Below, piece by piece: positions 1-8,591 of a DNA stretch of 64,000 bases. Position 1 is the stretch's first letter, and every line of letters starts with the position of its first letter. A program made the translations under genes and the position numbers. The stretch is taken from contig OX457036.1 in NCBI GenBank assembly GCA_949752735.1, forward strand, positions 5,732,232 through 5,796,231, given 5' to 3'. The stretch is from Lumbricus terrestris (taxonomy: Eukaryota > Annelida > Clitellata > Crassiclitellata > Lumbricidae). The notes beneath the pieces were generated by a model, which saw only the letters and a program-made list of their open reading frames with translations, was not told where the DNA came from and ran no database searches.

Positions 1-33
1 GATGATGATGATGGTGATGATGATGATGATGAA
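1..33 (+). repeat. (GAT)n tract, tail of an RTE-type insertion
   Basis: The window opens inside a GAT trinucleotide run that passes directly into GAAACAGATGTTGAACAG. The same junction follows the complete RTE 3' fragment ending near 5545, so this is most likely the 3' tail of another copy whose body lies outside the window. Confidence 0.6.
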
Positions 34-87
34 ACAGATGTTGAACAGTGAAAGGTACTACGATCGTGGTCACATGCCTTAGATTAA

Positions 88-150
88 CCGCTTCTCATAC
101 TCTGGCATTGCCAGTCCCAAGTCTGAAGAAATGAAAAAGGAGCGAGATGC
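88..150 (+). ncRNA. Twister-like ribozyme motif, copy T1 (degenerate)
   Basis: The core reads CATACTCTGGCATTGCCAG followed by TCCCAAG, the loop typical of twister. The 3' pseudoknot strand, normally GGAGGG, is changed to GGAGCG and the P4 3' side is lost. P1 is reduced to CAT/ATG. Probably inactive. It is the paralogue of T4, T8 and T13. Confidence 0.5.
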
Positions 151-365
151 TAATCGTCTCTCTTATGAAATGGTGTTGCTCGATGGCAACTGATAAGCTA
201 TCTTTGGCTACCATTTAGATAACTACTCGGCTAGAAGCGCTTCTGAATAATAATGGTCTTTGACTGGTGGATTCGAAGTTTTGAACTTGCGACAACGACT
301 ACTAAAACAATTACCCGACTGCAACTCGATATTGTTGAGCTGTCGGATCCCACCACAATCATCAT

Positions 366-626
366 GTATAAGCTACGCATGGTGACCTGGTTGTCCCTAG
401 GGCTCGATCTTCCACAGTGCTACATAGAAGCTTTGCTATGGTTGGTCCGTCTTTCTGGAATAAGTTACCTATTAGTCTCCGTAATGAACTTCTTTGTCTT
501 TCTTTGCTTCTTTTCCGCAAGCGTTTGAAAACCATTCTCTTTGATAGTGGTTTGGTGTCAGGTCGAGGAGTTCTCTGGAAGTGGCGCTATATAAATGTAC
601 GATTACAATTACAATTACAAAGAAAA
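366..626 (+). mobile_element. L2/CR1-like LINE, 5'-truncated 3' end
   Basis: The ORF at 417-632 carries the reverse-transcriptase C-terminal block GPSFWNKLPISLR followed by RKRLKTILF. The element ends in GCGCTATATAAATG-like sequence (here changed to TGGCGCTATATAAATG) and (ATTACA)n. The ORF is closely matched by the longer copy at 19.8-20.3 kb. It interrupts an imperfect (AATCATCATA) stretch that is uninterrupted in the paralogue near 5690, so it is a dead-on-arrival insertion. Confidence 0.7.
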
Positions 627-639
627 TCATAATCACAAT

Positions 640-780
640 CATAGCTTTATCGGCTGCAGCGTCGTACGTCTGGAAGGAACTTTCTTCAAAGCTGCATTAG
701 ACAAAATTCCTTTCTAAGTTTTCTTCTGTCGCTATTTTTCGCAGAGAGAGGCTAACCCGTAATTGCCAGAAAGATACTTT
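640..780 (+). pseudogene. Decayed LINE C-terminus (VWKELSSKLH)
   Basis: The translation contains VWKELSSKLH, matching the WNDLPxxLH block at the end of L2-like reverse transcriptases. Paralogues at 5790-5900, 33465-33600 and 42190-42300 carry the same block (WNDIPSELH at 33480). It is too short and frameshifted to be functional, and is now part of the duplicated block. Confidence 0.4.
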
Positions 781-1151
781 GAGGCGAAACCATGTTCGGA
801 TATGGAGACCCGGAAAATGATAATTATAATTGTATATGATGGGTTAAGCCTATAGGAAGCCAGCGTAGGACTTCAGCCACATAGTTGGAAATGAGAGAAA
901 ATCAGCGACGGGGTGCTATGAGCCTAGCAGCGGCGTTTAGCACTGACACAGAGGGGAAGATACCCAACTTACAGAGGCCAATGGAAGATCGACATTCAGT
1001 AAGGTAGCCAAATGTAGAATTATTGGTTTGAACGAAAAGGCAGTAGAATAAAATTGGAACAATAGTTGTCTAGGTTATGTCCAATTTCTTGCAGTCAGCT
1101 CTGAAAATGGCATTTTCTACCCTAAAATTGTGATCTTTTGGACACCTTTTT
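780..1151 (+). other. Block segment with a promoter motif that lost its TATA box
   Basis: This stretch is paralogous to 5930-6322, to 33640-34013 and, inverted, to 60380-60600. It ends in GACACCTTTTT (1141-1151). Paralogues carry a TATA box 18 bp downstream; this copy does not. Nothing coding is seen. Confidence 0.5.
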
Positions 1152-1267
1152 GCAATTATAATTCAAAATTAACAGTTTTAAGGAAACGGGTCGCTAAAAT
1201 ATGGCTACTAATAAACTATCAGCTGCAATAAAACTTGACCAACAACTAATCAGTGGTTGGGCCAGAC

Positions 1268-1420
1268 TTGGAATCTGGAAATGACACTGCTAGAAGCAAA
1301 TCATGTAACAATTTGCTAACATGCATTTCTAGACTAATTTGACCCTCCTGAAAACGAAAATCACGGTTAGCAAGCTTGAATTTTAGCGGTTGTATGGCAA
1401 TACACAGTGACGTTAAACTG
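1268..1420 (+). mobile_element. Solo terminal fragment of the foldback family
   Basis: The sequence from ACTTGGAATCTGG through CTAGAAGCAAATCATG, TTTCTAGACTAATTTGACCC and TTAGCAAGCTTG matches both ends of the 4.5-kb foldback element at 49361-53910. The flanking ORF is only a by-product. No partner arm is seen nearby. Confidence 0.65.
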
Positions 1421-1742
1421 CAATTACGCACTCAATCTGTGTCTCTGTCAGATCTAACTGAAGTCTTGCAATGGACTTGAACTGCCTTGAAAGTAAAATC
1501 ACTACATAATTTAGTGGTTGAACATTGGAAAGTACTAATATTGCAACTAATCAACTATTCAGTTAGACACTCGACCACTACCTTACTTTTTTGGGGTCAC
1601 TCCGAAGCCTAGATAAATGTAATCCTTACTGGTTGGACAAAGGCGCAATAGAATTAACAAAATGGAATGACATTTGACTGTTCATTTTCTTATGGACCCG
1701 TCATCAATTGACTCATTTGATCCTAAAATTGAGGGCCCATTC

Positions 1743-1778
1743 GACACCTCGAAGTCCTGGTACAGAACGCAATATAAA
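1743..1778 (+). promoter_or_regulatory. snRNA-type promoter cassette (PSE-like + TATA)
   Basis: GACACCTCGAA, 19 bp, then TATAAA. A diverged member of the recurrent family. No ribozyme motif is recognised downstream. Confidence 0.4.
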
Positions 1779-2090
1779 TGATATGTCGTCGACGATGTTA
1801 ATTTCAAGTCCAACGATAGAAGGTCTTCTTTCTAAGTTTCTAACACAGCATTTCCCAAACTAGGCTCTGAGGAATCTATGTAAGTAGGCCTATATAATTA
1901 TTAGCATATAAATTCTACGTCAACGACACTTAGTCTAGCATACATCTAAAAGATGCGGGTAAAAAACTGAAAATACACAATTGCTAACAACATTATTTTT
2001 AAAGTTTATTAATTCTATCTAAGTTTCATTGACCTCTTACATATTTAAATACTTCGTTTCCATCGAAGTATTGTAAATCAAAATAATGTA

Positions 2091-2124
2091 AATATAACTT
2101 CAGTTTATACAATTTAAAGGTGTC
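2091..2124 (-). promoter_or_regulatory. snRNA-type promoter cassette, minus strand
   Basis: On the minus strand GACACCTTTAA is followed 17 bp later by TATATT. It forms the left arm of the hairpin at 2109-2247 and points leftward, away from the plus-strand copy at 2231. Confidence 0.55.
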
Positions 2125-2247
2125 TATTTTCGCTGATTAGTAATCAATAATAATTATAGACAAATTTATTTCATTTCCATCGAAATAAATTTTGTCTATA
2201 ATTATTATTGATTACTATACAGCGAAAATAGACACCTTTAAATTGTA
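2109..2247. repeat. Inverted repeat carrying two divergent promoter motifs
   Basis: A ~63-bp arm (from CAATTTAAAGGTGTC) is repeated in inverted orientation (to GACACCTTTAAATTG) around a short spacer near 2175. Each arm contains one PSE-like motif. Paralogues at 37100-37166 and 62280-62347 have only the right arm, so the left arm arose by an inverted duplication here. Confidence 0.75.
2231..2241 (+). promoter_or_regulatory. PSE-like motif separated from its TATA by an RTE insertion
   Basis: A perfect GACACCTTTAA. In the paralogues at 37156 and 62337 a TATATT box follows at 17 bp. Here the RTE insertion starts about 10 bp downstream, and the displaced remnant GTTACATTTACATTATT reappears after the insertion near 3278. 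Confidence 0.6.
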
Positions 2248-2249
2248 AG

Positions 2250-3274
2250 AACTGAATAGAAATCTTAAAGAATATTGCAGAGAGGTCAAAGTCTGCAGTA
2301 AGAGTCGGGTGGGATGTAGGAGGGTGGTTTTTGACTACAATAGGCACAAGACAGGGTGATCCAATTTCACCAAACACATTTATTTCATACTTGGAAAGAG
2401 TAATGGAGAATACTCAGGAGAATTCAACTGGAGTCTCTGTACAAGGAGAGCAAATTAATAACTTGCGATTTGCAGATGACATTGACTTACTGGAGTATAG
2501 TTGTGAAAGGTTACAAGAAAGTGTAGGTGGGCTAAATAAGGATGCACAAAGGGCTGGGTTAAGGATAAATGTGGACAAAACAAAAACAATGGTGTTTGGG
2601 AGAGAAACAATAGACAAGGAAATCAAAGTGCAAGATCAGACGATTGAAAATGTAACACAGTTTGTGTACCTGGGCAGCCTGTTGACATGGAATAACGACT
2701 GCACAAAAGAAATAAAGACAAGAATAGCAAAAGCAAAAGGAGCCATGGCAGGACTGAACACCATCTGGAGCAGCAAGCAAATAAGTTACAGGACTAAATT
2801 GAACGTCTTAATGACATGTGTGTTCAGCACAGCACTATACGCATGTGAGGCATGGACTGTCAAGAAGACGGATCGAGATAAGATATTGGCCTTCGAAATG
2901 TATTGCTATAGAAGAATATTACATCTGAATTGGACAATGAAGGTTACAAACAAGGAGATTCGTAGCAGGTTAAATATAAAAGAAGACCTTATGCAGAAAG
3001 TAATGAGGAGGAAACTCAGCCTATTCGGACACATATGTAGAATGGAGGATGACAGAAAGATAAAAAGTGTGATGCTGGGAAGTATGGATGGTAATGGAAG
3101 AAGAGGACGACCAAACAGAGAGTGGATAGACGACATCAAAGAGTGGTGTAATCAAGACATTTACAGCTTAAGCAGATCTGCTCAGGACCGCGGACTTTGG
3201 AGGAGAACGATAAAGTGTGCATTGGACACCTACGGGTTGTTAACCCATGGATAATGATGATGATGATGATGAAG
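2250..3274 (+). mobile_element. RTE-like non-LTR retrotransposon, 5'-truncated
   Basis: About 1 kb lies between the two halves of a sequence that is continuous in block B (37160-37200). It holds the reverse-transcriptase ORF at 2331-3254. The stop codon runs straight into (TGA)n, so the 3' UTR is essentially absent and the tail is a trinucleotide repeat, as in RTE-type LINEs. Confidence 0.75.
2331..3254 (+). pseudogene. Reverse transcriptase, C-terminal ~300 aa of an RTE-like LINE
   Basis: This is the retroelement polymerase that copies element RNA into DNA. Residues 7-16 (RQGDPISPNT) match the RT palm motif and FADD at 47-50 is the catalytic motif. VYLGSLLTWNNDCTKEI, YACEAWTV and the C-terminal block LFGHICRMEDD...GRRGRPNREW follow in family order, ending in LTHG-stop. 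The frame is open upstream (WFLTTIGTRQGD) but the endonuclease and N-terminal RT are missing, so it cannot work alone. The first methionine is internal to the domain and not a real start. The open frame suggests a fairly recent insertion. Confidence 0.85.
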
Positions 3275-3339
3275 TTACATTTACATTATTTTGATTCAAC
3301 CGGTGATCACAATAAAGCATTTTTCGAAGATCGTACCTT

Positions 3340-3440
3340 GCTCTTATGGGTGCTGTAATACGCCGAGCAAATTTCTGTCCAGGGTAACGGCCTCTGTTGT
3401 CATAGACCCTGGTCAAATCGGATCCATCCATCCAACCGGT
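3340..3440 (-). repeat. Dispersed ~90-bp repeat encoding YDNRGRYPGQKF
   Basis: On the minus strand the translation is LTRVYDNRGRYPGQKFARR, preceded by a GGAT-type tail. Related copies lie at 4365-4445, 6450-6490, 25725-25800, 31840-31940, 39640-39745, 57620-57700 and 61570-61650. Origin unknown. The tetranucleotide tail suggests the 3' end of a retroelement. Confidence 0.55.
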
Positions 3441-3510
3441 GATCACAAACGTTTCCACAGCCACCTTAGGAGGTAGAAGAGAACAGACTACGAATACCTT
3501 TAGCGCAGCC

Positions 3511-3570
3511 GCTGCACACGCTCTGACAGTGCCACTCCCAAACCTGAAGAAGTGAGGAGGGTGGTGCAAA
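3511..3570 (+). ncRNA. Twister-like ribozyme motif, copy T2
   Basis: Core CTCTGACAGTGCCACTCCCAA, then AGTGAGGAGGG. P1 can form from TGCAC (3513-3517) and GTGCA (3564-3568). P2 can pair CTC with GAG. The L4/pseudoknot strand CCC faces GGG. P4 is weak. Paralogue of T9, T14 and T17. Confidence 0.6.
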
Positions 3571-3895
3571 TACTCTTTGTAATGAAACAGCGTCGATAAG
3601 CTACAGCAAACCAGCCACTGAAATGGCTTGAATCTTGGTCACTACTTTGTTCGTGGTTGGGGTCAGTTACTACCCTGGAGGACAGAAGAGAGAAGAGGGT
3701 GAATTTTTTTTGGCTATTGTCGCGCTCTCAGAACTGTAAGCCCGGGGAGAGAATTTGATCAGGCATCCAGGACATCGCATCAATCGACATGAGATGTTGT
3801 TCAAAGGTCATTGTTGAGAGCCACCTGAGTAAAACTATTGTGGCAGCTCGTAAGGTACCAGTGATGTAAGGATCTGCTCACACTTCGTTGATCGG
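3570..3895 (+). other. Spacer between twister copies T2 and T3
   Basis: About 325 bp separating two same-strand twister motifs. It is conserved in blocks B (37346-37660) and D (62525-62857) and in part in C, with shared landmarks TTCGTGGTTGGGG, TATTGTGGCAGCTCGTAAGG and GGATCTGCTCACACTTC. No ORF. If both ribozymes cut, this would be the body of the excised RNA. Confidence 0.5.
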
Positions 3896-3958
3896 CCGCC
3901 TCTCATACTCTAGAAGTGCCAGTCCCAAGCGTGAAGAAAGGAGGGGGGCAATGAGCGG
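3896..3958 (+). ncRNA. Twister-like ribozyme motif, copy T3
   Basis: CTCATACTCTAGAAGTGCC, then AGTCCCAAG, then AAAGGAGG and a G-run, with P1 CTCAT/ATGAG extended by CCGC/GCGG after a small bulge. P2 pairs CTCT with GGAG. P4 is weak. A promoter cassette follows 104 bp downstream. Confidence 0.6.
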
Positions 3959-4061
3959 CGTCTCTTTTAGGAAACAGCGTCGTTAATGACAACTAATCAA
4001 CTATCAGCTTAATTGAAACTTGACCACTGCCAATTCTGTGTTGATGAATTACCATCATTTC

Positions 4062-4097
4062 GACACCCTTATGTTGTATTTTCATTGATTATATAAA
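4062..4097 (+). promoter_or_regulatory. snRNA-type promoter cassette
   Basis: GACACCCTTAT, 17 bp, TATATAAA. Same position relative to the upstream twister as the cassettes at 7995, 37824, 57279 and 63013. Confidence 0.6.
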
Positions 4098-4236
4098 TGA
4101 CGTAAAATTGACGAAATTTAATCGAATAGGCTCTTTTACGGCATATGCGGCGTCTCCATTAGGAAGCAGCGTCTTTAAAATGGCAACTAATCAGCTTCAT
4201 TGAAACTTGACCGTGTTGATGAATCTCTATCTTTTC

Positions 4237-4273
4237 AACACCTTTAAATTGGTGTTAAATACCGATTTATAAG
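4237..4273 (+). promoter_or_regulatory. snRNA-type promoter cassette
   Basis: AACACCTTTAA, 20 bp, TATAAG. It belongs to a third monomer (4140-4290) that keeps the twister 3' flank (GGCGTCTCC...GAAGCAGCGTC) but has lost the twister core. Paralogues at 38003 and 57511. Confidence 0.55.
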
Positions 4274-4364
4274 CGCCGTATAATCAACTATAATTATCAA
4301 TATGTCTCCGTGACACAAAACCGAACTTCAACTTAGCGTAAAGTGCTGTATAGTAGGCCCTATG

Positions 4365-4445
4365 CCAAAACAAATTTCTGTCCAGGGTAACGGTCTCTGT
4401 TGTCATAGACCCTGGTCAAATCGGATCCATCCATCCATCCATATT
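4365..4445 (-). repeat. YDNRGRYPGQKF repeat, second copy
   Basis: Near-identical to 3340-3440, ending in CCATCCATCCATCC (GGATn on the minus strand). Confidence 0.55.
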
Positions 4446-4504
4446 AATCGTCCTTTAGTTTTTGTGCCAAATCTAAAAATCCTAACTCCGCCACTGTTCC
4501 AATG

Positions 4505-4592
4505 GTAAGTAAGTATGTATATACTTTATTGAACCGCCTGCAAACACACTGCGGGAATTTGTTATCAAAGTGTCTCCAAATTGAAACAACCA
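4505..4592 (-). mobile_element. LINE 3' end with (ACTTACTTAC) tail
   Basis: On the minus strand the sequence reads CGCAGTGTGTTTGCAGGCGG, then TTCAATAAAGTA and an ACTTAC tail. Copies at matching positions lie at 38128-38215, 57850-57950 and 63172-63260, so the insertion predates the block duplications. Confidence 0.55.
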
Positions 4593-4814
4593 ACCAACCA
4601 TCGCTACTTCGATGTACTGGTAAAATTCGAGGTCTCCGTTGTCTTAAGCTGTCGTTGAACTATTGAACCACGCCATTGGAATAACGTGCTGTATTATGCA
4701 CAAACAATTTTTGTCCATGGCCATTGACGTCCTTAAACCCACAATATATGTTCAAGGAGGTTTTTCACCTTCGATATCCGTTTCTCTCTTATCAATGAAT
4801 AATCGGTTCTTATG

Positions 4815-4853
4815 GACACCTTTAAAATATTTTTCAAAGAGTCAATAAATAAG
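4815..4853 (+). promoter_or_regulatory. snRNA-type promoter cassette
   Basis: GACACCTTTAA, 20 bp, TAAATAAG. Paralogous to 32756, 38448, 41436, 58159 and 63549. In uninterrupted paralogues a twister lies ~165 bp downstream; here an RTE fragment intervenes. Confidence 0.55.
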
Positions 4854-4935
4854 ATTCTTATACAATCTCTATTGTTGTTCCACAGAACGTTCGTTGGGTA
4901 AGGTTTACGAAACACCGTTAACGGTCGCTATGAAA

Positions 4936-5495
4936 GCAGAAAATAACAGACGTGGAGTTGCGCGCAGGAGTTGGAAATAAGAAAAACATAAAAAAATAAT
5001 AATGGAAAGAAAACTGAACTTTTTTGACATGTGTGCAGAATAGGAAACGAGAGACTCGTCAAGCAAGCCATTTTAAGGATGATGGACTTAGCAGGGAATA
5101 GGGGAAGGCAGTGTTGGAATGGCTGGACGACATCACAGACTTTTGCGAAATGGAGATCCACAAATAGAGCAGAATGGCACAGAATAGAGACAAGTGAAGA
5201 CGGATGGTGAAACATGCGATTGACACCAACGGACACTGAGACAATGGACCGCAATGGTGATGATGATGATGATGATGATGATGATGACGACGACGACGAC
5301 GATGATGATGATGATGATGATGACGACGACGACGACGACGACGACGATGATGATGATGATGATGATGATGATGATCATGATGATGATGATGATCATGATG
5401 ATGACGACGATGATTATTATTATGATTATGATTATGATTATGATTATGATGACGATGACGATGACGATGATTATGATTATGATGATGATGATGAC

Positions 5496-5526
<31 letters not shown>

Positions 5527-5545
5527 ATGATTATGATGATGAAAC
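4936..5545 (+). mobile_element. RTE-like LINE 3' fragment with long (GAT/GAC)n tail
   Basis: Remnants of the RTE C-terminal block (ERKLNFF, then a GRP-like stretch) are followed by a ~290-bp (GAT)n/(GAC)n/(TAT)n tail. The empty site is seen at 32872 and 41550 (CGCTATGAAATAGATGTTG). The insertion is bounded by GAAA on both sides, consistent with a short target duplication. The long ORFs in the tail (poly-Asp, poly-Met, poly-His) are translated microsatellite. Confidence 0.75.
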
Positions 5546-5588
5546 AGATGTTGAACAGTGAAAGGTACTACCACATGCCCTTAGATTA

Positions 5589-5655
5589 ACCGCTTCCCAT
5601 ACTCTGGCATTGCCAGTGCATAGTCTGAAGAAATTACAAAGGAGAGATAATGCAA
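5589..5655 (+). ncRNA. Twister-like ribozyme motif, copy T4 (decayed)
   Basis: CCCATACTCTGGCATTGCCAG is kept, but TCCCAAG has become TGCATAG and GGAGGG has become GGAGAG. Almost certainly inactive. It sits directly after the RTE tail. Confidence 0.4.
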
Positions 5656-5659
5656 CTGG

Positions 5660-6311
5660 ATGTTGTTGAGCTGTCGGATCCAACAATCATCATAATCGCA
5701 ATCATCATAATCACAATCATCATAATCACAATCATCATAATCACAATAATCATAATCACAAGCATCATAATCACAATCATAGTTTTATCGGTTGCAGGGT
5801 CGTGCTTCTGAAATGAACTTTCTTCAAAGCTGCATTCATTGCATCTGATAAATCAAAAAATTTCTTTCTTAAGTTCTCTTCTATCGGTATTTGTCGCAGA
5901 GAGAGGCTAACCAATAATTGGCGGAAGATATTTTGAAGCGAAACTATGTTCGGATTTGGAGACCCAGCAAATGATAATTATAATTGCATCTGATAGGCTA
6001 GGCCTTTGGGAAGCCAACGCAAGACTTCAGCCAAATAGTTGGAAATGTGAGTAAACCAGCGACGGGGTACTATGAGCCTAGCAGCGGCGTTTAGCACTGA
6101 CACAGAGGGGAAGATAGTATTCAAGATACCCAACTTGAAGAGGCCCATAAAGAACGAAATTCAGAAAGATAGCCAAATGTAGAATTATTGGCTGGAACCA
6201 AGAGGCAGAAGAATAAAAATTAATAGGAACAACATTTATCTAGGTCTTGTCCAACTTCTTGCAGTCTGCACTGAAAATGACCTTTTCGACTCTAAAATTG
6301 TGATCTTGTTG
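5660..6311 (+). other. Block segment, no gene seen
   Basis: Paralogous to 150-1140, including AATCAT-rich repeats (5690-5785), the decayed LINE C-terminus (5790-5900) and the segment leading to the 6312 promoter. No ORF of note. Confidence 0.5.
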
Positions 6312-6348
6312 GACACTTTTAATTTGGTGATAGAATAAACTATAAAAA
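6312..6348 (+). promoter_or_regulatory. snRNA-type promoter cassette
   Basis: GACACTTTTAA, exactly 18 bp, TATAAAAA. The inverted paralogue at 60343-60379 keeps both boxes and the spacing. Confidence 0.6.
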
Positions 6349-7029
6349 GGTCATTTTGAATGTCGTTCAGCATTAGACGGCTCATAACTGAGCAGAAATG
6401 TCACTTATAATGATGAGAAATTCAACGAACAAGATATGTAATAATTATGTCAAACAAATTTCTCTCGAGGGCAACGGCCCTCGAAAAATCTGGCCCATTA
6501 GAATTTTCAACAGTTAGGCTAAATAACCGTGATCTGGACTTTTCTAGTTTCAATTTCACTGACGTTGAAATGACGTCGAACTAAGGCGAAATAGAAATTT
6601 AACGATTCATTTAAATAACGCAAGTTGTAGACCAAGTCTCCGCCCATGCAGCGTGTTATCCATTACTCTACCGTCCCCCGCCCCCCCCGTTGCATGAAAA
6701 AATAATATTGGTGCTATCATTGTTCTGACATAAATTTTTTTTGCTATTTTCTTTATGAGATTTCAGGCCATAATTTTTTCTATTGTCTCGGTTTTGTTGT
6801 TTAAAATTATGCGTCCTTAGGCGAAAAATGCAATGATGTTGCACTTTCCCTGAAAATATACTCCGGATCACATGGTTCTCGTTCCTGATCAGCGTGTGCA
6901 AATGTTTCCCCTCTGCCTCCCCATTCTTCTCCTCAATTCCTTAGCTAGTTGATGGTATGTATACGCCTAATGAATTATGTGTAATTTCCTCTGGAGCAGC
7001 TCAATCCTGCGACCGATTTCTGCCAAGCC

Positions 7030-7350
7030 ATGGGCGGAGACTTGGTGGGAGGGAGACTTGCGTGGGACGAAAAGGCGGCCGAGGATTTATGGCGGACGAA
7101 TGGCTGAGACGCTGACGAAAATTTTCCATCTTTTTTCCGGCAGAAATTTCTGACAACACTTTTTTAGTCACCCGTCCGAAGTCGATGACTTTTTAGTCAT
7201 CACCTTGTCTCGTCGATTGATGTTCACCGTGTGTTACATGATGACCTAACACTTTCCGATTACATATTGAGGGGGGGGGGGACAAATTCATGGGCAGTCC
7301 CTCGCCACATCCATTGAGGAGGACTGTCCCCCCTAAGTCTCCGCACATGA
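7030..7350. mobile_element. Probable MITE with G-rich ends
   Basis: The left end CATGGGCGGAGACTTGG is mirrored at the right end as the reverse complement of CATGTGCGGAGACTTAG. An internal poly-G run lies near 7271. A second inverted copy of the end sequence (CCAAGTCTCCGCCCATG) lies at 6634-6650. I could not define a target duplication. Confidence 0.45.
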
Positions 7351-7508
7351 AAAAGGCTTTAAGATGCTGGTTCAGCATAGGCCTATAAGAGGCGGACCAT
7401 GGTTGACGCCATTGCCACCTCTCGGAACTCAAAGCGGGTGTATGGATTGAACCTGAGCATGCAGCTTAGACTCTATATCGACATGTTAGGATGCACGGAT
7501 GTCATTAC

Positions 7509-7770
7509 TCATTCATTCATTCATTCATTCAATTGGAAATTTATATAGCGCCCATAAAAAACTACTCAGAGGCGCTCCGTAATCCAGCATAAACAAAAAG
7601 AACATCTTTAACTTTAGTAAAGAAGGATCCTGGCAGAGTCCGAGGGAGTATGCGTAGCTCAAAAGGAGGGCCATTCCAGACCTGCACATACCACTCACAG
7701 AGAAGACTCGATTCTTCATGGTAGCAGTACGAGCAAAAAGAATTGTGACGTCATGTTTGACCATTGAGGC
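7509..7770 (-). mobile_element. L2-like LINE 3' end, minus strand, (TGAA)n tail
   Basis: The minus-strand translation contains ARTATMKNRVFSVSG, matching the RT C-terminal block (compare 36394-36843). It ends in TATAAATTTCC-like sequence and (TGAA)n at 7509-7531. Confidence 0.65.
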
Positions 7771-7821
7771 ATCTGTTAAGGTACCAGTGATATAACGATC
7801 TGCTCACACTTCGTATAGATC

Positions 7822-7886
7822 GACCGCTTTCCATGCTCTAGCAATGCCAGTCCCAAGTCTTAAATAAGGAGGAGGGCGATACTCGG
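7822..7886 (+). ncRNA. Twister-like ribozyme motif, copy T5
   Basis: GCTCTAGCAATGCC, then AGTCCCAAG, then AAGGAGGAGGGCG. P2 pairs CTCT with GGAG and the L4 CCC faces GGG. P1 is poor (CAT against ATA). A PSE/TATA cassette follows 109 bp downstream on the same strand. Confidence 0.6.
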
Positions 7887-7994
7887 CGTCTCATCCTGGA
7901 AATGAAGTCGCTAAATGGCAACTAACCAATTATATTATACTTCATTGAAACTTGAACACTACCCATCCCGTGGTGATGAATCACTATTCGCTTC

Positions 7995-8031
7995 GACACC
8001 CTTAAATCGGTATGAATATGAATTATATAAA
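7995..8031 (+). promoter_or_regulatory. snRNA-type promoter cassette
   Basis: GACACCCTTAA, exactly 18 bp, TATATAAA. Lies downstream of twister T5. Confidence 0.65.
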
Positions 8032-8553
8032 TGGCGTTTATTCGAGGACTTCAATCCAGTTTCAGACTTTTCCGCCAATGCCATCAAACACCAACTGAGC
8101 AGATTGAAATTAAATTATGCTGACATCGTCGTCGTTTCCAGTGGAGAACGGAGGGAGGGAGGTGTGGCTTTTTTAAACTTCCTGGTTGCGCAATTCTCCA
8201 AATTTCATTTTAAAAGTACATTAGGGAGTGTGACACTAATTACCCGTGTCAATACAATGTCGTAGAAAGTATATAAGCTAACTTATCAAAATAAGTTATG
8301 CTAACGCCACCATCATTTTTCTCTTACAGGATATCATTAATATTTAGGGACCAATATGATAGAAAATTTCCAACAGAAATAACAACAGGGGAACATCAGT
8401 CATAGGCTACTCTGAAATTGACTTTGATGTCTGGCGATGAATTTAACCAAACCAGAAATTATTTCAAATTTAGTGTAAAATAAGGTTTATAGTGGACTTC
8501 GACTTCCCAAGCAGCCATAACATGATAAAATCACAATTATCACATTCTTCTTT

Positions 8554-8591
8554 AACACCTTTATATTTACGGTTGAATAGAGCTTATATAT
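8554..8591 (+). promoter_or_regulatory. snRNA-type promoter cassette, isolated
   Basis: AACACCTTTAT, 20 bp, TATATAT. The flanks are not similar to the blocks, and no twister motif is seen downstream. Confidence 0.5.

Noticed and set aside
5214..5589. Long ORFs of poly-Asp, poly-Met, poly-His
   Set aside because: Direct translations of the (GAT)n/(GAC)n RTE tail in different frames. The same applies to 59578-60172 and 63592-63996.
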